Part shown: piece by piece, positions 10,846 to 21,924 of the stretch | Numbering within the stretch: position 1 is the stretch's first letter | How the letters are laid out: each line of letters starts with the position of its first letter | NCBI RefSeq assembly: GCF_015706575.1 | Contig: NW_024037074.1 | Location: 22,185,334 to 22,249,333, forward strand | Reading direction: 5' to 3' | DNA from: Patiria miniata | Taxonomy: Eukaryota; Echinodermata; Asteroidea; Valvatida; Asterinidae | Length of the DNA stretch: 64,000 bases | Made by a program: the position numbers and the translations under genes | Notes under the pieces: model-generated | Databases searched by the model: none | What the model was told of the DNA's origin: nothing | Seen by the model: the letters and a program-made list of their open reading frames with translations, nothing else

Positions 10846-13800
10846 CGAATTGGACTGGGCCCCACAAGCTGACTCTAAATCTTGAATTACTCTCTTTGTT
10901 ATAAACTCTCCTTTGTCATCTCTATACAAGGACTATAGAGCGGATCCGTAGCTATCGTACGTGTATGGATGCTATTAAGCAATGGAGACAAAATCAACGG
11001 TCAGCACATTGCTACAAAAATACACGTGAAAGCACAACATGGCCCGACTCATTACTGCTTAAACAAGATTTAAACACTTTCGAAAAAGTGTCGACGCAAC
11101 CATGCACCCATCTTAAACTTGTGCAAAGTTTCCAACTGCTGATTATTTCTGTAATGGTTGGTTGATTGCGTCGCCACCACACGGTCATCTTGAGTTGAAA
11201 GCCTTTTCAGCCGACATATAAAATACTACTACTTTTATGCTGCTAAAGCAATTGCGCAAAGGTTCATCTACTGTTTAGACAGGGTTTCGAATTGTAACTG
11301 TATCTTCTTGCAATAACGATGTAATTATCTCGTTTCTTAAAACTGCAATGCTGACGTACTATTCCTTGATAAATGTTCGATATGATCAAACGTTGAGGTC
11401 GGAAGTTATCATTCTTCTGTTTAAGTTTTTATAACTTCCGCCTGCTTTTCACTTGCTATGGTATTTTCCACTATCTTCCCGCATGGCAGTTGTTTAACTG
11501 CAATGGGTTTTTTTCTTTTAAGTAAAATGGGCGGATGCAAATTTATGTATTGATGGTTTTTTGGTATTTTGAAGAAAAAAAAGTTTTCAAGTTTTTTTCT
11601 CTTGGCTGTCAAGAAAACCTATATTTTGAAAATTAAGTGGAAAAAATGTGGGAAAAAGGTAATGTACAAGATTTGTAAACATATAAAAACGAAACTATCA
11701 AGTTATTGTGAAATACCTTACTCGACTGTAAGTAGGCCTTCATGTATATAATAGCCTCACACATCCTGTGAAATCATTGCGCCTGGTATGCTGTCATTTT
11801 TAAGAGAAATGGTATTTTGTATCATTCTCCGGCCGAACCGTCTTGGAGAAAAACTTTTTTTTTCAAATGCTGCCCCCAATTGACAGAATTATGTTAGTCC
11901 ACATTTTGTTTGCAATCGGATACAAATCCGTGAACGGGCGGAAGCCAGCTAGTCTGGTTCCCTGACCTGACAATTCCCTGACGTCTATAAATTGTTATTG
12001 ATTTATAAATCGTCTGAAGTGTCGGGTCAGGGAACGAGACCACAGGCACAACGCTTTTTTTTCTCTAGTGTTTTTTTTTCGGGCATCCATGACCACATAA
12101 CTTTAAACAAGTCAGTGGAACGATTTCTGCTATAAAATGCCAACCCAACAATCCGTTCATTTCAGAAAATTACAGCAAAATCAAATGTTGAATATTACCC
12201 TTATACGCTCTTTCCTCCACGTCAATTTGTTTAAGATTGCGTATACGTGTACAGCAATATTTGGCCACGATGCATTAAATAACTGTGACCATCCAATGGC
12301 TACTGCCTTGGTAGTATTTCCAAATGGCAAAAGTGGGATTAAAAGTCATCAAAACACAGCGAAATATCGTTTGGATTATTAAGTCAAAACTCCAAAGTAG
12401 TCTCTCACGCTTCTATTTGCAAAATTGACTTCGTAAGACAGTCAGGTAGGTTTTGTGCTCGGAGGACCTTTTATGTTGCAGTGTCTAAAATCGAAAGATG
12501 GCAAACAATTTCTGGAGGTATGTTTCTCGCACAATACAAAACAAAAAAGCCCAAGGAAAAATCAGATCAGAAATGAAGTGACTGAATTCCCTACTGAAAT
12601 TCACCAAATTTTCTCCAAGGAGTCCCTTTGTTCAAACGTCATGAAAATTTTCTGAAATTGTCTCGCTTTATTCACAGGCCAAGTCACAAGTTGAAACGTT
12701 AATTCTCAAGCGTGTCAGAACCGTGGTATGTAAATATACATGATTTGGACATTATAAGGGAAAACAGGGTATGTTGTAGATACTTAAATTGTTTTGTTAC
12801 ATTTCTGCGTGTCTTTGTTGTTTTGGAGCATCGGAATCGGTTGGGTACGCAGTGTTATATTGTGTACAGTGTAGCGCCGTTTGGTGCGATTAGAAATGTG
12901 TAATAGAAACGTGTTTGTGCGATGAACTGATAGTCACAGTATAACTAATTTGACTGAAATCGTAAGAAATAAAGTCATTTGCAAATCATAACGATAAAAC
13001 CTATGTGTTTTTTTAGATGATGTGTAACATTTGACCTAATCTTTGGCCACTTTTTGTGTCAAGTGTTACCCTGACTAAAAGGGCAGTAATAAATTTGTCT
13101 TTTGTTCTAAACAAAAAAGTCAACATCAATGTCTTCTTTTTTGTCAACGTGGCGTGTTGAATATTTTAAGACTGAACTTCACGACTGAAATGTTTCATCG
13201 TGTTTAGCACGAAAGTATTGATGAACGTTAAGTCAGAAGATGCTCTCTTTTTATTTCCAAAGGAAAGTTGAAGCTAAGAAGTAAAATTTTCCATCGTGGG
13301 TTTGTGAGTGCTCTCAACTCATCAAAACATTCATCACATTTTTCAAAAGCCCCCCCCCCCGAAAAAAATTCTGAGTTTGGAAAAAAGATTATTCATTTTG
13401 CTGCAATAGCTTCGGCTGTAATGTCGTTTTGTCTCGGTTAGACACAATTTTAGACAAAACACTTAACCTGAAGGTGGAAGTTGAAAGTTAAATTTTCAAA
13501 AATCGGACGGAAGTAGAAAAGAGAATGGCGACCTATATTTCATGTCATAACAAAGCAACCAAGGGATGTTTCGACTGTTTTTCTTGGATGCACGTTAATA
13601 GAGAAGTGTTTGTGTTTCTGTTGCGAAGAAAATCCAGGGACACCGCGAAATGATTTCACTGCGAGTATAAAGACACACCGTGTGTTGTTCCAATGGTTAT
13701 GGCAAAACATGAAATGAGACTGTAGTCTTAAGAGCCTTCTTTGGTCGGGTCACGACCTTAGTCGGACCTTACCAAAATTAGTAAATAAATAACCCTTTTC

Positions 13801-14389
13801 CCGACGTTTTTCGCGATCCTCTGTATAAGCACACATCTTGTATATATTAAATGATTAATGAATGTCAGCTGCTTCCCTCACTTTAATCAAAAATTTGAAT
13901 AACTTTTCTCAAAAATATTCGTGAACGTGGAATGTTGGGGAGTTTGTTTTTACTTGTTTAAAGATAAGCGGACGCATGATTTCCAAGGAACAGGATTTTT
14001 CTTTTACTTCCTAACCTTTCCAATTGCTTCGCAATTGTCACCTTTAACTTTTTTTTGTTTCTTGATCTCAATTAGTTAATGAAGATGCAGATTATATTCT
14101 TTAGTATTCAGTGAAAGGATTTTGAGTAAGAAGATAGAAAAGTATTTCCGAAATTTGTCATCGAACTTGAATCGAGAGTAATATGCACATTGACCATTCG
14201 CGTAGAATTTGAGGCCCGTGAGTGACCCCCCCCCCCCTCCCCTTTGCGAATTGAACCCATGTTACGCATATGCCGATCGACATTTATCTACATAATTTGC
14301 TTATAGGCTTCGACGGTGAAGAATGCATTCAGTGGGATCGTTCAGCCTTTAAACCAACTCGGATACACTGAACAGGACCTGAATTTTAC
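10846..14389. other. Hox3 3' flank and spacer
   Basis: Contains the Hox3 3' UTR, whose end I cannot place: no AATAAA appears in the first 2 kb, and the first candidate is near 12968. The rest is AT-rich and apparently non-coding, with one short inverted-repeat element (11950-12042) and C tracts near 13352 and 14227. Open frames of 60-81 codons here (11421-11751, 12137-12382, 12455-12655, 12712-12903) have no recognisable domain. Confidence 0.6.
11950..12042. mobile_element. About 90-bp inverted-repeat element, TAGTCTGGTTCCCTGACC family
   Basis: Begins TAGTCTGGTTCCCTGACC and ends with the imperfect reverse complement GGGTCAGGGAACGAGACCA. Similar copies are at 46073-46155 (opposite orientation) and 56984-57045, and a decayed one lies around 32340-32420. 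Too short to code; a miniature element mobilised by an unknown transposase. Confidence 0.7.
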
Positions 14390-14900
14390 AAATTTCCATT
14401 CCTTTGAAATGTGTGAAAATTATGAGACAACCCCTTTTGCATATAGTTTATGTAAAGTGCACTTTTTAATCATCTCAATGTACTATCATGTTTTTTTTTT
14501 ATCAACTGAGGACGATGTTGGTGTGTTGTCATTTAAGGGGTACACGGTCATTGGTTAAGGGGGGTTTCTGTTCAAATCGTTAACCTAAATATCTTTTAAT
14601 TGACAATATTTGTGCAAAAAGTCTGCTCGTTGAGGCTTTGTTAACCAATGAATCGACAAAAAAAGAAAATTTGCCGGAGCGAAAAATCCGAAATTCTGGC
14701 AACTTTTGTTTGTTTGCTTTAACAGTTTCTGCGTTCAACGACATCACAATTTTGATCGAAAGTATGCAAGTTCGCATTAGAATAAAGATCTAAAAGGCCT
14801 TGATAATGTCAATATGAAGTTTGAAATGTAAACTAAAATGTGACATAAAAGTGCACTTTCAAGGATTGCATTAAATTGCTATTACATGGTGTCTATCACT
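14390..14900 (-). mobile_element. Degenerate copy of the CATGCAAT/AAAATGCACC element (reverse)
   Basis: On the minus strand this stretch resembles the elements at 17656-18190 and 39806-40400: it includes the start-end motif AAAGTGCACTTTCAAGGATT (14850-14869) and an internal stretch near 14690 matching AAATCCGAAATTCTGGCAA of the other copies in inverted sense. Boundaries are approximate. No coding capacity. Confidence 0.5.
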
Positions 14901-15047
14901 TATCAGGAGGGGGTATATTGATATGACGTTTATGGAACGCTCATTGTTATGTATTCGGCTGGTGGCATATTTATTATGTAACAGCCTGTCTTGTTTTTAT
15001 GCCCCCCCCCCACTCTCACTATAAATTCACAATTGGACAAGGCAATA

Positions 15048-15210
15048 CAGTAAAACACCGCTATAACGAACACCGCTATAACCGACATTTGGCTATAACG
15101 AACAACCCCTTTGGCTCTCAAATAGTAAATTATATTATAATGCACAATCATTATCACATGATGAACGTTTGTATTAACCCCATTGTGTTCGTTATAACGG
15201 TGTTCTACTG
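15048..15210. mobile_element. 163-bp miniature element, pogo/Tigger-like ends, TA duplication
   Basis: Both ends read CAGTARAACACCGYTATAAC inward as inverted repeats of about 24 bp with two mismatches, and both are flanked by TA (15046-15047 and 15211-15212). CAGT termini plus a TA target duplication are usual for Tc1/mariner-class elements of the pogo type. No transposase inside. Confidence 0.8.
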
Positions 15211-15416
15211 TATAATGTGTAACTATTGAAACTAGGAGAAATATCAACAAATTTTCCGTTGTAATTTCGCAGCATTGAGAACTGCGTTTGTAGTTGGGCC
15301 AAGAAAAAAAATACACATTGGTTTCTTTTTCCTTACCCAACCTACACAATCATGCAGAACCTTAAATATTTTATTCGAAAAACTAAAAAAAAAAGTATGG
15401 TGCCGCGCCTACCCAA

Positions 15417-15734
15417 GATTTTTGCGGACATCGTCTTGCATGTTTTTGAATTTTTATTTCATGTTTTGCAAGCTTGGTCGGCAGTGCGGTCTTGCCGCAG
15501 CGTGCGGAGAAGCATATGAACAGATTTTTGCGGACATCGTCTTGCATGTTTCTGAATCTTCATTTCATGTTTTGCAAGCTTGGTCGGCAGTGCGGTCTTG
15601 CCGCAGCGTGCGGAGAAGCATATAAACAGATTTTTGCGGACATCATCTTGCATGTTTCTGAATTTTTATTTCATGTTTTGCAAGCTTGGTCGGCAGTGCG
15701 GTCTTGCCGCAGCGTGCGGAGAAGCATATAAACA
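15417..15734. repeat. 106-bp minisatellite, three units
   Basis: Three near-identical units start at 15417, 15523 and 15629, each containing TTTTTGCGGACATCGTCTTG, TTTTGCAAGCTTGGTCGGCA and GTGCGGTCTTGCCGCAGCGT. Differences between units are only a few bases, so the array is young or homogenised. The open frames it generates in three phases repeat the same peptides and are not genes. Confidence 0.95.
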
Positions 15735-16783
15735 GCGCAGAAGACGCAGAATGTGCAGTTGATTGCACATGTTAAATGTTTAATGCGTGCAAAAATGTTA
15801 TATTAAAACATTAATCGACCATCACCCCATCCTACTTTTTCTGGCTTTTTATATAATAAAAAACACAACGTTTTTCTTGGCCTCAGAATAAAATAATTTA
15901 AGTTTTTTTTAACATATAAAATTTTAACATTTGAAGAACTTGGCGGTAATTTGACGATCCTAACAGAAACAACGTATTTTCGTTACTTGGTATAGGCAAG
16001 TGAATACTGAAGAGAATTCCATCGGGAACCATTTTTGTGGGGCACAGTTTGATCGAGTTTAAATCGTTTGATATGTATATCATTGTATTTCCTGCTCCTG
16101 GCCAGTCCAATCAGCATCGTTCTCTTATTTTGATTGTGAGTCGGCGCAGTGCAGCTTGCCCTTTGACCTCTCGCATTCCAGTTCAGACTTTCTGTAGATA
16201 CGTAGACCCTGAGGTCAAGAGAGGGCAGTGCTATCATTAGTCTTCCTCATTCCAAGTCAACAAGCGTTGACAGCCAGGGCTTATCACGTCACAACCAACT
16301 GGCTCATAGTGGCCTTTTTTTTAGAACATTGTGCATTATGGAAGAAATGTTTGTTAAATTATGCAATTGCTGTTGCATGCCAAAAGCGCCTTCAGTATTT
16401 GTCCAGCTAGCTGCAGCAAAAGTAGATTCTTTTTGTATAGCTGGTGACAATAATTATTTATTATCAAAGTCCTACAAGCTTTATGTAAAAATAAACTCTC
16501 TTGTGATGGAGTGTATGTAGCACACAATTGTCCTACCTTGATGTTTTGGAGACAAAAACGAAACATTCTTTAGTAATTAAACAAGAAACAAGGTAAGCTT
16601 GGCAAACTGGTCCCAGAGTGCAAAACTTGGATTCAATCGATTCAGGATGACTATTCACTGGAAGTATGCTTGCATGTGGAAATCAGAAGATTTTGTGTCG
16701 AAAATAATTGTTTGACATTGACTCCCAGAAATGTCCACGATTAGATGACTTTTACCCAAAGCACATTTATTGATAGTTTCTTA

Positions 16784-17130
16784 GGCCAAAAAAAAAAGTC
16801 TCCGGTTTCTGGTATGGAGCTTGCCCAAAAAGTGGTGCGGCGACGCGTTTTTTTTTTTTTTTTTTACACGATTGTTTTGCTTCAAATGTCGGCTGATGAC
16901 TGCAAATGGTGCCCGACTAAACTTAGTACAAACATATGGGAGTCCAGAGAGGCCACATAAAGCTTATTCTCGACCATAAATTGTGCAGCAGCAGGATTCC
17001 AGTCAAACCAGTGAGTTTGGCGGTTTTGAGACATCATCTTTCATTGAAAAAAAACTTTTTCATTTTGCCGACGCGCATGGCTACGGCAACGCGCGCGCAT
17101 ACCAGAAACCGGAGACTTTTTTTTTTGGCT
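16784..17130. mobile_element. 347-bp miniature element with Harbinger-like ends
   Basis: Terminal inverted repeats of about 33 bp: the left begins GGCCAAAAAAAAAAGTCTCC and continues through GGTTTCTGGTATG, and the right is its near-perfect reverse complement. TTA lies immediately outside both ends (16781-16783 and 17131-17133), matching the three-base TWA target duplication of PIF/Harbinger elements. The interior has no transposase. Confidence 0.75.
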
Positions 17131-17277
17131 TTAAAGAGTAAAGCTCTTTTAATTTCCCAGTCAACCACACTTCTTTACCTGTCCAGCACTGTGAAAGCGA
17201 GTAAACGCACCATATAAGCCTCGTTGCCTACTTACAAAATAATGCCTCGAACATTATTTTATTAAAGTGTCATGCGC

Positions 17278-17332
17278 TTGAAGGGCCCATGTCATGTAAT
17301 TTTGTTTAATGCAATCCTTCAAAATGCACCTT
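17278..17332 (+). mobile_element. Isolated left end of the AAGGGCCCATG element
   Basis: About 55 bp matching the first 55 bp of the element at 17656 and 39806 (AAGGGCCCATG, then TGCAATCCTT, then AAAATGCACCTTT), after which the sequence switches abruptly to the copy of the Hox2 3' end at 17333. It marks the left breakpoint of the duplicated segment. Confidence 0.65.
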
Positions 17333-18656
17333 TACCCGCCGCATTTCTAAGTATGCACCTGCTTTGTGGTCAAAGGTTGCATTCAGCATAGATTTATGTT
17401 TTTTTTGTATCAGTAAAGATAACACACGAAAAACAAATTGTCAAAATATGCCGAGAAATCATGCAGATATCAAATTCCGGTATTGGTTGTTGCCTACAAT
17501 TAAATTACAAAATACAAATAAACAGCTGTAAAGATAAACCAGCACAGAGTGCGACCGATACCACTCTTAAGTTGACTGAATATTGATTTCATTGTTTCAC
17601 TTATTATGTGAACGTATTGTACAGATAGAATAGTGTCAACAAAATATGGAGTGTAAAGGGCCCATGCAATGTACTAATTGTTTTGATGCAATCCTTGAAA
17701 ATGCACCTTCGTGTTCCAGTTAGCCTCATTTTCAATGTTCGTTTTGCAATGTCCAAGTGTTTAATTTGGTGCCTTTTTCGATTGTTTATGCTAATGCGAA
17801 TTTCCATATTCTTGAGCAAAAGTGTGATGTCATTTTAGGCGGAAAACTCAATGTTACAGTTATTTCAAGAGTTGCCAGAATTTCGGATATTTTGCTTTTG
17901 TAAAGTTTCTTTTATTTGGTGATTCGTTGTTGTGTCAGTATATGACAGTAAGCCAATGAGCAAACTTTTCTCACAGACGTTTTCAATGAGAACATTTTGG
18001 GTTCACAGTTTGAACACAAAACCCCTAAACTGAACAGCGTCTTCCTGAAATGACATCACACAAACAGCGCCCTCAGTTGTCCGGAAAAAACAATTTTGAA
18101 TGTTTAAAGAGGTGCATTTTCATACATGTATAAGAGGAAGAAAAAGATGCACAGAATATGTTCCTAAGAAAAATTCATTGCATGGCCCTCTTATAATAAC
18201 GACGAGTAATTACGACGAGTTATCCATTCATAGAAATTGCTCGATGAATTAAAATCTTAAACGACATGTCTGTAAATTGAACAAAAACAAAAACTTGGCA
18301 GGGACGTAGATCCCAGGGATGGGAAGGATATAGGTTTATATACCCCGGCCCCCACTTAATGTAAACGTGCTTTTTGGGTGTGGCACCTTTAAAAATAGAT
18401 TTTCAAATTAAATTCAAAGATGATTTTCTAGCATTACATTAGTTATGAGCTTTCCAATTAATTTCAACTTTTGAATTAAGAGCGGGACGCTCCTTATTCG
18501 TTCTGAATAGTGTGCGCAACTTCTGAACTGGATCTCGCCATTTAAAACCATTTTGTTTTAATTTATAAAGGCCTGCCAAAAAAAACCAAGTAAATTTATT
18601 TGTTACAGGACATTAAATTCCTTTAAATTTCGTTCGGAAAAGAAAATCGAAATTTT
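17333..18656 (+). pseudogene. Displaced copy of the Hox2 3' end (last five codons, stop, 3' UTR and downstream DNA)
   Basis: 17333-17655 matches 39484-39805 with five substitutions (all transitions) and one T-run length difference by my reading. It begins exactly with the last Hox2 codons TAC CCG CCG CAT TTC and the TAA stop (17348-17350), and keeps the polyadenylation signal AATAAA at 17517-17522. It is followed in the same order by an inverted-repeat element (17656-18190, compare 39806-40400) and a block at 18361-18656 that matches 41041-41370, but these two parts are clearly more diverged. There is no homeobox here, so it cannot make a Hox protein. It could be the remnant of a lost tandem Hox2 copy or a displaced duplicate. 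Confidence 0.85.
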
Positions 18657-18795
18657 ATATAATGATCGGGAGCCGGGAATGGGATTATGATCAACCCTCG
18701 TAATTTCGTCCCGTGAACATGTCGCTGTAAAACACCTCAATACTGCAAGGATCACGTGAAGGGCCTTTAACAATAATGATGTACGCACATATTGT

Positions 18796-18960
18796 ATTCT
18801 ATTTCATAACATTCGTACAAGTCTTCAGAGGGTTTGCATTCCTTTCCACGTGATAGGTATGCGGATCACACAATACATTCAAAGTATGTATTGATATTCA
18901 AATGAGCCCGTAGGCGAGGCCCGTATATAAGCCCGGGTAGGCAGGAACAGGCCATCTTTT
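18796..18960 (+). repeat. DIRS left inverted terminal repeat
   Basis: 18817-18960 is the reverse complement of 23418-23559 with few differences. The outermost part (18796-18839) is repeated inverted in the internal complementary region at 23224-23267. A TATATAAG box at 18924-18931 lies just before the Gag frame and could serve as the element's promoter. Confidence 0.9.
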
Positions 18961-18988
18961 CTTCGTGTGCACGGCACTGCGGGCAACG

Positions 18989-20125
18989 ATGGACTCTTTG
19001 GAGATTGACGTCCATGCGGACTTCGACTCTGAATTTCAGCAGTCTGGCAGAGTCGCTACAAATGAACACGACAGCTTAGAAGCTAAGCTTCAGGCAAACT
19101 CAGATGACATTAAAAAGCTGTCATCCTCTTTTGCCGGCGTGCAAAACATGCTGCTGACTCTCCTGAATAAAGACCAGGAAAAAGAAGAAGCGAAAACTGA
19201 GGTAACATGTAACAGCATCTTTGAGGATCAAGGTTGCTTTGACCCATGTCTAGACTTTGAGCTGATCAGTAACGTGACAGCAAATTCTCCCAAGGTTGAC
19301 AACCAGGGAGATTTTGATATCCTGCCTTGTGGTGACTTGTATGAAAGCACTGAAGCTAAAGGCCCTGAGATATTTGCAAATTTGGCAGATAGAGCCATTA
19401 AGGCTGTTACCCTGCCCATTAAAAAGAAAAACTATAATAAGATTGCAGAGAAATATACCACCCTTGCAAACTCACCTGCGGTGACCGCACCCAGAGTAGA
19501 TGCGGATTTGTGGAGCACAATTCCCGCAACAGCCCGCACCAAAGATGTGGCTACCCAATTGATCCAAAAACATGTGGTAAAAGGCATGATACCATGCTTC
19601 CATATTATAAATGAGCTGCGAGAAGCAACCAAATCTGGTAATCCAGTTAACTCAGAAAAAATCAAACAGTTTGCTCTAGATGGTATAACCCTATCTGGCA
19701 ATGCATCGTACGAACTGAGTATGAAAAGACGGGAAGAATTAAAACCCTGTCTCAACCCAATGTATAGGGGACTTTGTTCGCGTAACACCCCAGTTACTGA
19801 AAAACTATTTGGCCAAGACCTTAATGGTTCAATGAAACAGGTGGCCGAAGCTTTTAAAGCCGGCAGAAAGTTGACTTATTCAGATAGCAACAAAAGAGCT
19901 CCTCGGCACCAGCGCTATGTACCATACACACAAAGAGCCAGAGGCAATCGCCACGGCTGTAATGCTGAACGTGGATCAAGGGATCAACCCTATGGACGCT
20001 CATCAACACCTTCATATTATGCCAACACCCACAGCGGCAATCGCCGAGGGGGTACATTTGGACGACATCAGGCCAAGCCTGCGACGTCCACTCAAGACAG
20101 AGACAAAAAACTGGTTTGTACTTGA
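18989..20125 (+). CDS. DIRS Gag-like protein (378 codons, intact)
   Basis: The open frame starts at ATG 18989, just inside the left terminal repeat, and ends TGA 20123-20125. Residues about 35-65 look like a coiled coil (Leu/Lys/Glu heptads, KKLSSSFAGVQNMLLTLL). The stretch with RGLCSRNTPVTEKLFG is the kind of conserved block found in DIRS Gag proteins. The C-terminal quarter is Arg/Gly/His-rich and probably binds nucleic acid. Role: packaging of the element's RNA (family knowledge). The frame is the only intact one in the element. Confidence 0.8.
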   Translation: MDSLEIDVHADFDSEFQQSGRVATNEHDSLEAKLQANSDDIKKLSSSFAGVQNMLLTLLNKDQEKEEAKTEVTCNSIFEDQGCFDPCLDFELISNVTANSPKVDNQGDFDILPCGDLYESTEAKGPEIFANLADRAIKAVTLPIKKKNYNKIAEKYTTLANSPAVTAPRVDADLWSTIPATARTKDVATQLIQKHVVKGMIPCFHIINELREATKSGNPVNSEKIKQFALDGITLSGNASYELSMKRREELKPCLNPMYRGLCSRNTPVTEKLFGQDLNGSMKQVAEAFKAGRKLTYSDSNKRAPRHQRYVPYTQRARGNRHGCNAERGSRDQPYGRSSTPSYYANTHSGNRRGGTFGRHQAKPATSTQDRDKKLVCT

Positions 20126-21924
20126 TCATTCGTCTTATTATACATGTACTTCGGCAAGTGCCGGACGCTTAAGACTGCACTATAATAATTGGTCTCAAAT
20201 CACCTCAGACAGGTGGATATTGGACACCATATCAGGTTGCAAAATCGACTTTGTTCGATGCCCAGTACAAATGACCAAGCCAAAAAACATAATTTTCTCT
20301 AATGAAGAAATCCTTGCAGTAAACAAGGAGATTAAAGAACTGCTCACTAAGGGAGCGATTCGACCCATTGAAAAATTTGAGTGCGATTTGTGTCAAACAT
20401 CTTCATTATTCCTAAAAAGTCCGGTGGCTTGAGACCAATAATAAATCTGAAAGGTTTGAATACCTTTGTAAAATATGAACACTTTAAAATGGAGAATGTG
20501 AAACTTGTCAAGGACATAATTCAATATAACGATGTCCTTACCTCCATCGATCTGAAAGATGCTTATTTTTCAATTCCTATGTGTTTGAATGATCAATCTT
20601 ACCTGTGTTTCTCATGGGAGAACGGATTATACACATTTACTTGTATGGCCTTCGGGTTAAGTTCAGCCCCTCGCATATTTACCAAGGTAATGAAACCAGT
20701 GATAGCATCAGCCAGAAGTGAGGGCATTCGATTGATAATTTATTTGGATGATATCCTTATCATGGCAACTTGCCAAAGTCATAGGTTTGATAGTTTCAAC
20801 CTTTGACGCCTTCCCACAAGGTAAACTGCACTTCCGAGAACTTGAATTCGCAAAAACGAGAGCTCTTATGAGAAATAATGGCAATTTTGACGAAAAGATT
20901 CCAGTTGAAATGGACATTATCCAAGAAATCAATTGATGGTTGGCTCTTTCCCTCCAATGAGGCCAAATCATCCATTAAAATACCATCTATTGATATGGTT
21001 ATTTCCACAGATGCCAGCAATACAGGCTGGGGAGCTGTTTCAGAAACGGACAATTCCTAAATTCAGGGTAAGTGGTCTAAAACTGAACAGCAGTGGCATA
21101 TTAATATGCTAGAATTATTGGCAGTAAAAAAGTCGCTGCCGACTCTCTGCGGAAATCTCACTGATGCTCATGTTCTGATCAAATCAGACAATAGCACTAC
21201 GGTTGCATATATTGCCAAAATGGGAGGAACCATTCGGCACCTAAATGACATAGCGAAATCTATTCATGATTGGTGTATTGAAAGAAACATTCATATATCC
21301 ACTACCCATATTGCTGGTGTAGAAAATGTAATAGCAGATTCTCTCTCTCGAAAAGGACTAACTAAAGACTTAAGTCTTCTACCTCACATATTTGACAAGA
21401 TTGTCTATAGAACGATACATCCTGATGTTGATTTGTTTGCATCATCTGTACATCATCAATTAGAATATTACGTTTCTTGGAAAACAGATCCCTGTGCTTG
21501 GGCCATTGATGCCTTTTCATTGTCATGGTCAGATATGACGCCTTATATTTTCCCACCGTTTTGTTTGATCTCTAGGATTCTGGACAAAGTCTCACGAGAC
21601 CAATCACCAGTTTGCATTCTCATAGCACCTATGTGGAAAGCTCAACCGTGGTTCCCACAGCTACTCCACATGCTCATCGCCAACCCAATCAAACTACCGG
21701 AGGATTGCCTAGTACCTCAACCCCAACAACCGATTCCCAACCTACACCTGGCCGCTTGGGTCATCTCAGGGAACACTGGAAAGCAAAAGGCTTTTCAATT
21801 GAAGCTTCCAACCTCATTGCCAATTCCTGGCGATCCAGAACTCAGAAACAGTATGAGTCTGCATGGAAGGGTTGGATTGGTTGGTGTTATCAACAAAAAA
21901 CTAATCCTTTATCACCCGCTATAG
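19917..21924 (+). pseudogene. DIRS reverse transcriptase-RNase H, broken
   Basis: The N-terminal part (AGRLRLHYNNW and ITSDRWIL blocks) overlaps the end of Gag. The frame changes near 20385-20400, then follow the fingers-palm motifs (KSGGLRPIINLK, DLKDAYFSIP, AFGLSSAPRIF) and the catalytic YLDD at 20741-20752. About twenty bases later the normal sequence is cut short and the frame shifts, suggesting an internal deletion. RNase H begins near 21000 with catalytic STDAS, a TAA stop at 21058-21060, then LELLAV, KSDNSTT and ADSLSR. A DLFAS block typical of DIRS follows at about 21430. Several lesions make the enzyme non-functional. Confidence 0.9.
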
